Shown here in pieces: positions 1-8,630 of a stretch of 53,616 nucleotides of DNA. Position numbers and translations under genes: made by a program. The notes below the pieces were generated by a model. It had not been told where the DNA came from. It was given only the letters and a program-made list of their open reading frames with translations, and did not search any database. Within the stretch, counting starts at the first letter, position 1, and the number at the start of each line of letters is the position of its first letter. Source of the DNA: Desulfosporosinus sp. Tol-M (GTDB lineage: Bacteria; Bacillota; Desulfitobacteriia; Desulfitobacteriales; Desulfitobacteriaceae); contig JQID01000036.1 in assembly GCA_000770645.1 (NCBI GenBank), positions 1-53,616 of the forward strand. The letters run 5' to 3'.

Positions 1-21
1 AGCCGCCCTGGAGGTGATAGC

Positions 22-1242
22 TTGGACTATGCGCATAACCGTAAGAACAGGATATTATTGGCTATTATTGCAATGATTGTTGTTTACATAGCTGTTTCGG
101 TCTATGGGGTCATCCGCGATATGACCGCCGGATCGACGGTGTTTGTTATATCTTCCGGTCTTCCTCCTGTCGAAGATGCGGAACGGGCAGCCCCTTTCCT
201 GGAAAAAATTAAAAACTTCTTCTATCCTCCGGCAAAGTGGATTGTGCCGGTTGAGAAGTTAGTAAATATTAAGGGAAGGGTTATCTATACTGACGGTAGT
301 CCTTACGCTAATGGACTGGTGGAGCTGCGAAGTGAACCTCGCCTCACCTATACTGATAGTGAGGGCTACTTTTATTTTGATAATGTCGAAGATGGGGAGC
401 ATATCGTCAGTGTTCTTGACCAAAATCGGATTTGGTTGGCCGGTTGCGAAGTGACTATTAACCGCAATTCAGCTATTGCCGATGCGCTCCTGATACAAAC
501 TGATATTAACACCTACGTGCTGGAGGTTGCGGTTGATGTAAAACTAATTGAAATAGTCCTCGAAATTCCGCGAGACGGCAGCGGTCAGCCCACCGGTCAG
601 CCGATTATAAGGCCTGAAGTTATTGTACGGGAACGTTACTTGCCGGGGGAACAACCTGAAACTTCTCCTGAAACTCCGCCTGTGGTTCCGCCTGAAACTC
701 CGCCTGTGGTTCCGCCTGTAACCCCGCCTGTTACACCACCGGTAACTCCCCCCGTGATTCCTCCCGTGATTCCCCCCAAAGATGCCCTTAGGGTATACAG
801 TACAGTAGATGCCAAGGATTTTAATAAGGCTCCGGCAGCTGCTGCCGACATCAATATCTTTGGCAGCAGCAAGCGCATTGCTCCCGGTATGACCGGACTG
901 CACAAATTTACAATTGATAATACCGCTAATCCCTTTGCTATTTATTATGATATTGATATACTGGAAACTAATAATTCGCTGAATATACCCATGAAATATC
1001 GTTTATATGATAATAAAACCAATCGTTATGTAAATGGTGATGCTAACTGGCATATAACCGCCGAGATCAGGGCGGTAACTGCAAATCCTGCAGCACCGTT
1101 CAGCATGGCCGACTCAATGAAGAACGACTATACCCTGGAATGGTTCTGGGATGATGGCGGTATCAGTGATAACAGTATCGCTGAACATGCGGGGGAAGTA
1201 GTATGTACTCTGACAATCCGGGTTTCAGCCCAGAGAAAATAA
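22..1242 (+). CDS. Membrane-anchored surface protein with carboxypeptidase-regulatory-like domain and Pro-rich stalk
   Basis: Not recognised as a named protein. The TTG start follows a GGAGGTG ribosome site at 10-16. A hydrophobic segment at about residues 10-33 looks like an uncleaved anchor or SipW-type signal. Residues about 82-135 resemble a carboxypeptidase-regulatory-like beta sandwich (motif KGRVIYTDGSPYANG, later a DSEGYFYFDN turn). Residues about 211-252 are a repetitive proline stalk built from TPPV and VPPV units. The last 150 residues are beta-rich and resemble the TasA/camelysin-type ectodomains encoded downstream. The stop lies 16 bp before the sipW-type gene, so the two are probably co-transcribed. 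The role is inferred to be extracellular surface structure. The gene appears complete, with only 21 bp of upstream sequence in the window. Confidence 0.75.
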   Translation: MDYAHNRKNRILLAIIAMIVVYIAVSVYGVIRDMTAGSTVFVISSGLPPVEDAERAAPFLEKIKNFFYPPAKWIVPVEKLVNIKGRVIYTDGSPYANGLVELRSEPRLTYTDSEGYFYFDNVEDGEHIVSVLDQNRIWLAGCEVTINRNSAIADALLIQTDINTYVLEVAVDVKLIEIVLEIPRDGSGQPTGQPIIRPEVIVRERYLPGEQPETSPETPPVVPPETPPVVPPVTPPVTPPVTPPVIPPVIPPKDALRVYSTVDAKDFNKAPAAAADINIFGSSKRIAPGMTGLHKFTIDNTANPFAIYYDIDILETNNSLNIPMKYRLYDNKTNRYVNGDANWHITAEIRAVTANPAAPFSMADSMKNDYTLEWFWDDGGISDNSIAEHAGEVVCTLTIRVSAQRK

Positions 1243-1258
1243 AAAGGATGGGATTAGA

Positions 1259-1780
1259 TTGGTGCTGGACTGGAAACGAATAGCGATCAATTGTTTGAAA
1301 TATGGCCTTTTTGGTTTTTTCACTCTGGTGATCTTGATTAATCTTTACCTGGGTATCAATAAGGCAGTTACTAAGAATCCAGTGCCCAAGTTTTTGGGTA
1401 TGACCCCCTTGGTCGTTATGTCCGGCTCCATGGAGCCGGCGATTATGCCCGGGGATGTGGCAGTAATCCGGGAGCAGCCCTCCTCCAGGTATCAGCCCGG
1501 TGATGTGGTTACATACCTGGACGGCAGCATAACTTACACTCACCGTATTGTAGGAGAAGAAAACGGGGCCTTTATTCTCAAAGGTGATAATAATAATGCG
1601 GTCGATGATACAGTGGCAGCCGATCAGATTCTGGGTAAAATGCTGTTTAAGATACCGGGAATAGGAGTGGCTATCTTATTTTTTAAGACCCCGCCCGGCA
1701 TGGTAGTGTTGCTCATTCTTTTAGTCCTATGCATATACAGCGAAGAATTATATCATAGGATACGCGCCGTCCATAAATAG
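1259..1780 (+). CDS. sipW: Signal peptidase I, SipW/ER type
   Basis: Membrane serine peptidase that removes signal peptides from exported proteins. The catalytic serine motif MSGSMEP is at residues 54-60. The later block reads YTHRIV, with histidine (about residue 95) where classical bacterial leader peptidases have lysine; this is the archaeal/ER/SipW class. A GDNNNAVDD box follows, and hydrophobic segments lie at about 12-33 and 145-162. The TTG start is preceded by AAGGATGGGA. At 173 residues it matches SipW-type enzymes. The surrounding genes encode proteins with SipW-like N-termini, so it is probably their dedicated processing enzyme, as SipW is for TasA and TapA in Bacillus biofilm matrix. 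That link is inferred from context. Confidence 0.9.
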   Translation: MVLDWKRIAINCLKYGLFGFFTLVILINLYLGINKAVTKNPVPKFLGMTPLVVMSGSMEPAIMPGDVAVIREQPSSRYQPGDVVTYLDGSITYTHRIVGEENGAFILKGDNNNAVDDTVAADQILGKMLFKIPGIGVAILFFKTPPGMVVLLILLVLCIYSEELYHRIRAVHK

Positions 1781-1886
1781 CAGGTTCCATTCATGAAGGA
1801 TAAATATCAGTTTCCATTTATGAAGTCAGCAATTGCAGGGACATATCAAACCAAAAGCTAATCAACTGAGGCCGGGGGTGAGATTG

Positions 1887-2876
1887 ATGAAGCTTTCCAG
1901 AATTATTTTACGGCTTTTGGTTTTGGCAGTAGTAAGCTTTGTGATCTTGTCATCAACTCTGGCTCGGTATAGCGAGGAATATAGTGGTTCGGACACGGTG
2001 CTGATTGCTAAATGGAATTTCAGCGCCAAAGGTGAGGACGATGAACAGTATTATAATAAAGGGTTTACCTTTGATTTATTTAACGCAAGTGCCGTCGAAC
2101 CAATGGACTGGGGCGAGAAAAGCTTCTCCTTAAGGAGTGGCAGCTCAGATGTAGACGTTGAATATAATGTTGAAATGAATGCCAATGAATTAATCAAACT
2201 TACTACAGACGATAATCAAGCGGTCATTGCTACTTATAGTGGGAAGGATGTTTATGCGCCTCTTATTTTCAAAGTGATGGCCACCATGAACGCAGGCGCG
2301 CAGGACAGTTCACCGCTCGTTTTTCAGACCGATTGGTTCAGGCTGCAGGATCAGGAACTGGATGAGCAAGGCTACTTCAGCATTTTTGATTTAGCGGACG
2401 GAAAACCAAGGTTTTCATATAGCAGTGCTGACGAAGCTACGGTTACAATCCAATGGCAATGGAATACCTCATATTTTATTAATGACACCGGCGTTGCGGC
2501 AGTAACATCGAATCCGACTACAGGCAGCGGAATATATCCTGAGTATTATCAACTTGCTTATGATCAGTATTACGGTTCAGGCGGTTTGCAGGAGCAGCAT
2601 GAAGCTGCGGTTAATGCCATCGATGCCTATTTGAACGTACATGGCAGCCCGCAGCCCGATGGCACCTGGCCGCCTGAGAGTGAAGAATGCACGGAAGATC
2701 ACTTTGCTGCTTATAACGCTCTGGTCGCGGCTGCAAATGCCGCCACTGACGCCTGTAATACTTCACTGTTAGCGGCCTATGATGATTATGACACCTTTGC
2801 CGCGCATGCTTTAAATGCCAAACCAATAGTACAGGTTATTTTCCGTATCAGCGGGGATCAGGTAGCACCTAATTAA
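1887..2876 (+). CDS. SipW-dependent-type secreted protein, TasA/camelysin-like, unknown function
   Basis: ATG 1887 was chosen because GGGGGTGA at 1874-1881 lies at good distance; an in-frame TTG at 1833 has no ribosome site. The N-terminus is a short basic start, a hydrophobic stretch and then a TLARYSEEYSG junction, the pattern of SipW-dependent signal peptides (hydrophobic core followed by A-R-Y/F-S). The mature part is acidic and beta-rich in its first half. A region rich in Ala, Tyr and Asp near residues 200-310 looks helical. There is no catalytic motif. It is the second gene downstream of the sipW-type gene, so it is likely a substrate and a structural surface or fibre component. Function is inferred from context. 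Confidence 0.7.
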   Translation: MKLSRIILRLLVLAVVSFVILSSTLARYSEEYSGSDTVLIAKWNFSAKGEDDEQYYNKGFTFDLFNASAVEPMDWGEKSFSLRSGSSDVDVEYNVEMNANELIKLTTDDNQAVIATYSGKDVYAPLIFKVMATMNAGAQDSSPLVFQTDWFRLQDQELDEQGYFSIFDLADGKPRFSYSSADEATVTIQWQWNTSYFINDTGVAAVTSNPTTGSGIYPEYYQLAYDQYYGSGGLQEQHEAAVNAIDAYLNVHGSPQPDGTWPPESEECTEDHFAAYNALVAAANAATDACNTSLLAAYDDYDTFAAHALNAKPIVQVIFRISGDQVAPN

Positions 2877-2960
2877 AATGGAACAACAGAACGGCCCTTA
2901 TTACATTCATTGATCATGGAAATTCAATGAACTAGCTTTTTTAAGCAAGGGAGTGAGAAA

Positions 2961-3497
2961 ATGAAAGATCCTGGTCCCAAAAAAATCAAAGTACATATGT
3001 ATTTAGCGTATCTTTTCTTAATATCTTTTTTGGTGACGGGGATTTCCTTTTCGCGCTTCAGCACGGTAATCCATAATTCCGGACCGGAAAATATAGTAAT
3101 ACCGGAGGTAGAGTTTCCCGCCTGGATTCTGGGTCACCAGGCGGATTCAGTAAATTTGGAGGATATGCAACCAGGAACTACGAGAATCATTCCTATCTCC
3201 ATTACTAATCAGGATGAATCCGGACAGGTAAGCGGCTATAATCAAAGCGTTACCCTTGAGTTGCGGACTACCGGCAACCTTCCTTTGCAGTACGCTCTAA
3301 CCAAAGCAGGCAGCCCTGTTTTGCTCAGTCAGCCGGACAGTAACCGCTATGTCAGTGCAGCACAGGAATTCACGGCCAATGTGGCGGAAACAAAATCTTA
3401 TCAGCTGACGATCGTTTGGCCGCCAGGCAGCAAGAGTGATACATATAAAAATGAAATAGATTACATGCAGCTTCAATTACGGGCTGTTCAATCATAA
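2961..3497 (+). CDS. SipW-dependent-type secreted protein, TasA/camelysin-like
   Basis: The ATG is preceded by AAGGGAGTGAG. The N-terminus is basic (PKKIKVH), followed by a hydrophobic core and the junction ISFSRFSTV, the typical end of a SipW-dependent signal. The mature protein of about 150 residues is beta-rich. It contains a block PGTTRIIPISITNQDESG and a C-terminal KSYQLTIVWPPGS strand, reminiscent of camelysin/TasA domains that end in a W-P strand. It is short compared with TasA (about 260 residues). It lies in a same-strand run with the sipW-type gene, so a role as a minor subunit or anchor of a surface fibre is possible. No enzymatic motif was seen. Confidence 0.7.
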   Translation: MKDPGPKKIKVHMYLAYLFLISFLVTGISFSRFSTVIHNSGPENIVIPEVEFPAWILGHQADSVNLEDMQPGTTRIIPISITNQDESGQVSGYNQSVTLELRTTGNLPLQYALTKAGSPVLLSQPDSNRYVSAAQEFTANVAETKSYQLTIVWPPGSKSDTYKNEIDYMQLQLRAVQS

Positions 3498-3514
3498 AAG
3501 AGCGGGTGGCGGGG

Positions 3515-4312
3515 ATGAAAAATAAATCTGCTAATATTTCCGATGATTTAAGTCAGAAACGTCCGAAAAAGCAAATGATGGTCTTCTCCCTGGCCGTTAT
3601 TTTGCTGATTTGTTTTCCGGTGGCAGTTTTTGCCAGCTATATATATAATGTAGTGTTGAACAATTACGCAGCCACTGCCGATGAGGAGTTTTATTTTACC
3701 AGTGATCTGCTGGGGGCTGATTTATCAGCTATACCGACTTATTATCTCGGCACTGACTGGCAGTCAGCCGCGACAATCACCTTTAAACTGCGGAATTTTG
3801 ACAGTACGCTGAATATATCGGCCAGTGACATAGCCTATTCTGTTACGGCAACGGCCTCAGGCAGCAGTGCCGAAGGAACTCTTGCCGCAGGGGGTTCACC
3901 GGGCAATGAAGCCACCATTGAGCTGTCTATTCCCGTACCTGCCGATCCAAACAGCCCTTTGACGGTCACAGTGACGGCGGTCTCCACTTCACCCTACACC
4001 AAAACCCTGCAAGGGATTTTTATCATCAACTCGGCACTCTCTTATACAATCGCTGACAATGCCGGTTCACCAATTGCCTGGCTGAAGGTAACCCTGGAGA
4101 AAGACAGCACTGCCGCCCTGACCAGGGCAGTAACCATTAATTGGCCAGTCGGTGCATCTCCTGATATGACCAACCCAATTGTAATAAACGCCACAAGCCT
4201 CGACCTTACCGCGAGAACAATGACGACTGTGCTTAATAAGGCGGCAGTATATGAGCTAATCTTTTTCAAGGATAGCCCTGCGGCAAACTATAGCGGGGTT
4301 ACGGTGTCATAA
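3515..4312 (+). CDS. Exported beta-rich protein of the SipW locus, unknown function
   Basis: An upstream in-frame GTG at 3506 exists, but ATG 3515 fits the purine-rich GGGTGGCGGGG tract better. A basic N-terminal arm of about 25 residues is followed by a hydrophobic segment (FSLAVILLICFPVAVFA) ending in an AxA-like site. The rest is a Ser/Thr/Ala-rich beta protein with no Cys and no recognisable catalytic motif. The gap to the previous gene is only 17 bp, so co-transcription is likely. It may be a structural or cell-surface protein exported by the Sec pathway; whether SipW or the housekeeping peptidase cleaves it cannot be told from sequence. Confidence 0.65.
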   Translation: MKNKSANISDDLSQKRPKKQMMVFSLAVILLICFPVAVFASYIYNVVLNNYAATADEEFYFTSDLLGADLSAIPTYYLGTDWQSAATITFKLRNFDSTLNISASDIAYSVTATASGSSAEGTLAAGGSPGNEATIELSIPVPADPNSPLTVTVTAVSTSPYTKTLQGIFIINSALSYTIADNAGSPIAWLKVTLEKDSTAALTRAVTINWPVGASPDMTNPIVINATSLDLTARTMTTVLNKAAVYELIFFKDSPAANYSGVTVS

Positions 4313-4396
4313 GATTAGAAGTAGAAGATGGAAAATGCGGAATAAAGCACGGACGTTTCTAAGAAGTTTGCACACGGCAAAGTTAGGAGCATGAAG

Positions 4397-5800
4397 ATGA
4401 AGAATACAGCACGGGAAAACAAATTGATTAAAGTCTTCATATACATGACAATGTTGCTGTCTGCTCTTATTACCCTGCTTTTTATCCCGGCTAGGCCCCT
4501 TTATGCTATCAGTGCGGAATGGAACGGCACGGCAGCCGGAGGCTTTGCGGGAGGGTCAGGCAGCCAGAGCGACCCATATCTGATCAGTACTGCGGAGCAG
4601 CTGGCTTATTTCTCCAACAGGGTAAATGCGGGTATCGATTACCAAGCGCAATACCTTAAGCTTACGCAGGATATTCTGCTTAATGCCATGACGGACAATT
4701 ATACTTTTGACCCGGCGGACCAAAATAAACGTGAGTTTACCGCCATAGGATCAACGTCCGGAAGTAAGGCATTTAAAGGCGTTTTCGACGGCAACGGAAT
4801 GAAGATAATCGGACTTTATATCAACCAGCCAACCAAGGACTACCAGGGTTTATTCGGCATTACGGACAAACATAATGGCATAGGGGATATCAATAACGTC
4901 TCGGTATACGGCGCAGTTACCGGCAAAGACTATGTGGGCGGCATAGCCGGTTATACGACAGGCTCAGTATTTCGCTGTATAAACTACTGTACGGTGAATG
5001 GGGTAAATCAAGTAGGCGGTATTGTTGGCTTGGCCTATAACAACAGCAGTATACGCAACTGCCTGAACTTAGGTGTGGTTAACGGTACGAATAATGTGGG
5101 CGGCGTCGCCGGGAGTGTCGACAAGAGTAATCTTGAGATGGGCAACAATCTGAATATCGGAGAGGTCACCGGCACCACAAATGTGGGCGGTGTAGCCGGT
5201 GTATATAACAGTGGTTCGGATTCATGGAACAATTACACAACTGTTGAACCGGCAATTGGTTCAATAGGGGGAAACGATGATATCGAAGACGGCGGAGTAT
5301 TTATAGGCACAAACCCGACAGGAGAAGAGTGGGAAGAAATTATCGATAATTTAAACGGTCTGGAAGAAGCCAGAAATGAAGACGGTCACGATATTTGGAC
5401 CGACATCATCGGCGGAGTCCCTACCATTGGAATATTTCTGCCCAGTGCCAAGGTTGCGGGGGGTAAATACTACACCTATGCAGTCGTGCCCGAGACAAGC
5501 ACGCTTGCTGTCACAGCCGACAGCGCATTTAGCGTGGCTTACAGGGTCAGTTACTCAGCAGCAGCCGGTACCGAGCTTTCCACGCAGACTATCGGGTTTA
5601 AACAGGGATCCACTGCAGTAACACTGCCGGCAAATACTACGGTGATCATGCTGGCGGACGGAGTATACTACTATAAGAATCTGACGGAGGATCTGGCCGG
5701 CAGTATAACCCTCAATCAATTTATCAAGATGGGGACCACGGCAACAACCTATCCAAGTCAGACAGCGGCAGCAAACGCACACCGGTGTAACGGGTTATGA
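4397..5800 (+). CDS. GLUG-repeat surface protein, N-terminal part (frameshifted)
   Basis: AGGAG at 4385-4389 is spaced for ATG 4397 rather than ATG 4391. A signal peptide (FIYMTMLLSALITLLFI, then a region ending RPLYAIS) is followed by a block ending in SDPYLISTAEQLAYF, the usual entry to GLUG repeats. Then come several repeats of about 27 residues with cores such as YVGGIAGYT, QVGGIVGLA and NVGGVAGS, expected to form a beta solenoid. The frame ends at 5800 inside a sequence that clearly continues in the next frame as VTGYDYKTDGKSYFYEI. The sequence therefore holds a +1 frameshift (one extra or two missing bases) around 5765-5787. Homologous repeats occur in adhesins and surface proteins; adhesion is inference. 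Confidence 0.8.
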   Translation: MKNTARENKLIKVFIYMTMLLSALITLLFIPARPLYAISAEWNGTAAGGFAGGSGSQSDPYLISTAEQLAYFSNRVNAGIDYQAQYLKLTQDILLNAMTDNYTFDPADQNKREFTAIGSTSGSKAFKGVFDGNGMKIIGLYINQPTKDYQGLFGITDKHNGIGDINNVSVYGAVTGKDYVGGIAGYTTGSVFRCINYCTVNGVNQVGGIVGLAYNNSSIRNCLNLGVVNGTNNVGGVAGSVDKSNLEMGNNLNIGEVTGTTNVGGVAGVYNSGSDSWNNYTTVEPAIGSIGGNDDIEDGGVFIGTNPTGEEWEEIIDNLNGLEEARNEDGHDIWTDIIGGVPTIGIFLPSAKVAGGKYYTYAVVPETSTLAVTADSAFSVAYRVSYSAAAGTELSTQTIGFKQGSTAVTLPANTTVIMLADGVYYYKNLTEDLAGSITLNQFIKMGTTATTYPSQTAAANAHRCNGL

Positions 5801-5927
5801 TTACAAGACTGACGGCAAGTCCTATTTTTATGAAATTTATCTGGAGCAGTCCGGCGCAACGCTTAAGCTGCCTATCGGTACAATAGTCAATGGAACCCTC
5901 GTTTCTGGCTATTATCCCTATACATTT

Positions 5928-6416
5928 TTGTCGGCAAATGTCGACAGCGCAACTGCCGTAAGTATTGATATGAGCGGCTGTGATAATCCATTGACAGCCG
6001 GTGAATATACTATGCAGGTCAAAGTCTACGCCAGTTCCTATGCCGCGACCCCCCGAAACGGGAGTCTGCTGGCCGCCGGGTCAGTGCCCATAACACTTTC
6101 AGCCTGCGAAAAATACGGTATCAGGGCCGTTGCCGGGACACAGTTTTTTGATGCATCAGCGGCAGCTGTGTCCGTTCCCTTTACCATTCAAACCCTGGGT
6201 ACAGGAAACGTGCAAGTCACCCTTCAACGAAAATATGGCAGCAGCTCCTATGCCAATGTTCCCGGCCAGGTGAATCAACCTGTGAACATAGTGGGAGAAG
6301 CGGCAAGCCTCACTATTCCTGCGGGCAGCCCGAAAGGTACTTACCGCTTTGTTTTGACCATTTACAACTCATTGACACCTAGAGCTAAATCAATTCAGAA
6401 TATAATCATTAAATAG
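5928..6416 (+). CDS. C-terminal part of the frameshifted GLUG surface protein
   Basis: This is the continuation of the preceding gene in the next frame. The open frame reaches back to about 5787 and reads straight on from the GLUG protein, so the TTG at 5928 has no ribosome site and is not a true start. The product is a beta-rich Ala/Ser/Thr segment with an AGEYTMQVKVYASSY block and an AGSPKGTYRFVLTIYN block near the end, like a C-terminal immunoglobulin-type or CARDB-like domain. If the shift is real, the gene is broken and this part is not made. If it is a sequencing error or a programmed shift, the full protein would be about 673 residues. Confidence 0.6.
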   Translation: MSANVDSATAVSIDMSGCDNPLTAGEYTMQVKVYASSYAATPRNGSLLAAGSVPITLSACEKYGIRAVAGTQFFDASAAAVSVPFTIQTLGTGNVQVTLQRKYGSSSYANVPGQVNQPVNIVGEAASLTIPAGSPKGTYRFVLTIYNSLTPRAKSIQNIIIK

Positions 6417-6569
6417 GGCAAAAGGATTGCTTTCTATTGATGTTTCCAGCCAACATTTTTTGCATCCTCGATGTTCGCTATAGCCTCTTAAAGTGTCTCG
6501 CCCTGGTAGTTGAGGGGAATCTCTCGTCACTGCTTGCCAGGAAAAAGAGATGTTATTCCTGCAAATATT

Positions 6570-6578
6570 TGGTATAAT
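6570..6578 (+). promoter_or_regulatory. Extended -10 promoter for the coiled-coil repeat gene
   Basis: TGGTATAAT is a perfect extended -10 element (TG-N-TATAAT) 48 bp before the TTG start at 6627. No convincing -35 hexamer lies 17-18 bp upstream, as is common for extended -10 promoters. The 6417-6569 stretch shows nothing else definite. Confidence 0.5.
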
Positions 6579-6626
6579 GTTAAAGAAGTATTTCACAAGG
6601 TAAAAACGCGAAAGGAGAATAGTAAA

Positions 6627-7109
6627 TTGGATAATGATCAATTTCAGAATCTAGTGATTAAGAAACTTGAAGAACAAGATCAATTTCAGAATCTAGTGAT
6701 TAAGAAACTTGAAGAACAAGATCAATTTCAGAATCTAGTGATTAAGAAACTTGAAGAACAAGATCAATTCAAGGATCTAGTGATTAAGAAACTTGAAGAA
6801 CAAGATCAATTCAAGGATCTAGTGGTTAAGAAATTTGAAGAACAAGATCAATTTCAGGAATTGGCAATTAAACATTTTGGAGAAATTCAAAACCAATTTG
6901 GGATTGTCTTTAGAAAATTAGAAGAACATGATACCCGATTCGAGTTAATAGATAAGAAATTAGAAGAACATGATACCCGATTCGACCATCTGGAAATATT
7001 GTCAAGGCAACATCATGAAGAACTTGAATTAATCGCCAGGCAAGTTGAAACCCAAGAGCGCACGGATATTTCTAATGCAAAGTTTTACTTAGTAAAAGTG
7101 CCGGAATGA
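6627..7109 (+). CDS. Coiled-coil protein of tandem 14-residue repeats
   Basis: The TTG start at 6627 follows AAAGGAG at 6611-6617; an upstream TTG at 6510 has none. The 160-residue product is almost entirely repeat. Five units of the form DQFQNLVIKKLEEQ run in tandem, then a diverged unit, then two units of the form KLEEHDTRFELIDK. Each 14-mer is two heptads with hydrophobic residues at a/d positions, so a long parallel coiled coil is expected. There is no signal peptide and no Cys. The C-terminal 35 residues leave the repeat. It lies just before sigK but has its own promoter, so any link to sporulation is only positional. Similar heptad proteins are often scaffolds; function is unknown. Confidence 0.75.
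   Translation: MDNDQFQNLVIKKLEEQDQFQNLVIKKLEEQDQFQNLVIKKLEEQDQFKDLVIKKLEEQDQFKDLVVKKFEEQDQFQELAIKHFGEIQNQFGIVFRKLEEHDTRFELIDKKLEEHDTRFDHLEILSRQHHEELELIARQVETQERTDISNAKFYLVKVPE
6636..6845 (+). repeat. Five tandem 42-bp repeats inside the coiled-coil gene
   Basis: Units start at 6636, 6678, 6720, 6762 and 6804. The first three are identical at the DNA level; units four and five differ by a few bases (TTTCAGAAT becomes TTCAAGGAT, plus changes in unit five). Near-identity indicates recent expansion or homogenisation, and the copy number is probably variable between strains. A decayed sixth unit follows. Confidence 0.9.
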
Positions 7110-7183
7110 TTATTAAAAGTGGATAAGCAAAATTCCCACCTCTCAAGCATAAGTATTAGAACAGTGCGAAAGGGGTGGAGTAG

Positions 7184-7927
7184 ATGTTCGCGGAATTAAT
7201 TATTGTCAGTATGGCACTCTCCGTTCTTAAGGGAGTTTCTTTACTGGTCTCGTATATCAACAATAATGCCTTTCCCCAGCCCTTAAATGAAAAAGATGAA
7301 GCGCGTTATTTACAAATCCTTAGTATAAGTAAAACAGAACCCTTTACCCTTACCCGTGAGGTTGAGCAAGCGCGTAATACGCTAGTGGAGCACAATTTGC
7401 GCTTGGTAGCTCATCTTGTCAAGAAATTCGATGGAACAGGGGAAGACGGCGACGACCTGATTTCCATTGGCACGATTGGGTTAATCAAGGGGATTAATAC
7501 GTTTGATCCAAATAAAGGGACCAAGCTTGCCACCTATGCGGCTCGTTGTATAGAAAACGAGATCTTGATGCATTTGCGCTCACTAAAAAAATCCCGGGGA
7601 GAAGTTTCAATTTACGATCCGATTGGGATGGATAAAGAGGGTAATGAGATTTCTTTAATCGATGTACTTGGTTCAAACGAGGAGGATATTTCTGTAAAGG
7701 TTGAAAACGAGTCAGAGCAAAAAGCTCTGCTCGAACTTGTCAAGAAGTTAAACCGAAGGGAAAAAACGGTGCTTCAGTGGCGTTATGGGTTGAGGAACAG
7801 TCCTAAACGGACACAAAGGGAGATAGCCAAGGCCCTGGATATTTCTCGTTCGTATGTTTCCCGCATTGAAAAGAAAGCGATTCAAAAATTAATGGAAGAA
7901 ATGAGAAAGATTAATTCTAAAAAATAA
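7184..7927 (+). CDS. sigK: RNA polymerase sporulation sigma factor SigK (pro-sigma-K)
   Basis: Late mother-cell sigma factor for spore coat and maturation genes. The hydrophobic N-terminal pro-sequence (about residues 1-22) would tether it to the membrane until SpoIVFB-type cleavage, followed by the NNAFPQPLN junction. Region 2 carries [18 protein letters not shown] and the [13 protein letters not shown] block; region 4 ends with [17 protein letters not shown], a helix-turn-helix for the -35 element. At 247 residues the gene is complete and not split by a skin-type prophage. AAAGGGGTGGAG precedes the ATG. The sequence shows that the organism is, or recently was, a spore former. Closely related SigE lacks this pro-sequence junction; the assignment is firm. 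Confidence 0.93.
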   Translation: MFAELIIVSMALSVLKGVSLLVSYINNNAFPQPLNEKDEARYLQILSISKTEPFTLTREVEQARNTLVEHNLRLVAHLVKKFDGTGEDGDDLISIGTIGLIKGINTFDPNKGTKLATYAARCIENEILMHLRSLKKSRGEVSIYDPIGMDKEGNEISLIDVLGSNEEDISVKVENESEQKALLELVKKLNRREKTVLQWRYGLRNSPKRTQREIAKALDISRSYVSRIEKKAIQKLMEEMRKINSKK

Positions 7928-7936
7928 GTCCATTAC

Positions 7937-7966
7937 TTGCTTACGAGGTATCCTCTAAGGTATAAT
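7937..7966 (+). promoter_or_regulatory. SigA-type promoter for the YqeG-type gene
   Basis: TTGCTT at 7937-7942 and a perfect TATAAT at 7961-7966 are separated by 18 bp, immediately after the sigK stop. It drives the phosphatase gene independently of sigK. Confidence 0.65.
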
Positions 7967-7999
7967 CATAGAAACATCTGCAATACCATGGAGGATTCA

Positions 8000-8524
8000 A
8001 TGATTAAGTATTTTCAACCAACAATTCAAGCGCCTTCCCTTGATCTTATTTCGGTTGAGCAACTTACTCGGGACGGGATCAAAGGGCTTATTATAGACTT
8101 GGATAATACTATGACCCCATGGAATGATGTCGAAGTAGCTCCTAAAGTGACAAAGTGGTTTCTAAAAGTTAAGGCTGCCGGTATTAGTGCGTGCGTTGTG
8201 TCCAACTGCAGTAAGCGCCAGCGCGTAGCCGTTGTTGCGGATTACTTGGATATTCCTTTTGTTTTCGGGGCGTTTAAGCCTCGAAGAAGAGCGTTTCGGG
8301 TGGGCATGAGACTTTTGGGAACAGAGTATAAGAATACGGCTGTGATTGGAGATCAGTTGTTTACGGATATCCTGGGTGGAAATCGGCTCGGCCTTTACAC
8401 GATATTAGTCACCCCCATTAATGATCGTGAATTTATAGGAACTCGCTTTCTGCGTCGAATGGAGAAGGTGCTCGTCTGGTTGATGAAGCATTGCGCTCCG
8501 GCGAAACCCGTTAGCCCAAGATAG
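8000..8524 (+). CDS. YqeG-family HAD-IIIA phosphatase
   Basis: Small HAD-superfamily hydrolase. Motif I is IIDLDNTMTPW (nucleophile Asp), motif II VVSNCSK, motif III AFKPRRRA and motif IV AVIGDQLFTDILGG; this is the order seen in the YqeG family. ATG 8000 is chosen because GGAGG at 7990-7994 precedes it; this gives 174 residues, the normal length. In Bacillus the homologue sits with the GTPase gene yqeH and aroE; here aroE also follows, so gene order is partly conserved. The physiological substrate is not established. A strong terminator follows the stop. Confidence 0.88.
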   Translation: MIKYFQPTIQAPSLDLISVEQLTRDGIKGLIIDLDNTMTPWNDVEVAPKVTKWFLKVKAAGISACVVSNCSKRQRVAVVADYLDIPFVFGAFKPRRRAFRVGMRLLGTEYKNTAVIGDQLFTDILGGNRLGLYTILVTPINDREFIGTRFLRRMEKVLVWLMKHCAPAKPVSPR

Positions 8525-8545
8525 ATTGAGAATTGAGAATTGAGA
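8525..8545 (+). repeat. Tandem heptamer, three copies of ATTGAGA
   Basis: Three exact copies of ATTGAGA begin directly after the stop codon of the phosphatase gene and lead into the terminator hairpin. This is the first of several heptamer runs in the aro/pil block. Confidence 0.8.
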
Positions 8546-8550
8546 ATTAA

Positions 8551-8574
8551 GGGAATGGTCAGCCATTCCTTTTT
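8551..8574 (+). terminator. Rho-independent terminator
   Basis: The 7-bp stem GGAATGG/CCATTCC, with loop TCAG, is followed by TTTTT at 8570-8574. It ends the phosphatase transcript. Confidence 0.8.
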
Positions 8575-8630
8575 CATGCTTTATGGAGCGCCCCTTCCCG
8601 CCATATGGCATCTAGCCATCCAGGCGATGC

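Noticed and set aside
544..905. Two long minus-strand frames opposite the proline stalk
   Set aside because: They are shadows of the Pro-rich repeat (giving Gly/Thr/Val or Arg/Asn repeats) and have no ribosome site.
7184..7927. Possible skin-type interruption of sigK
   Set aside because: The frame is complete from pro-sequence to the final helix-turn-helix.
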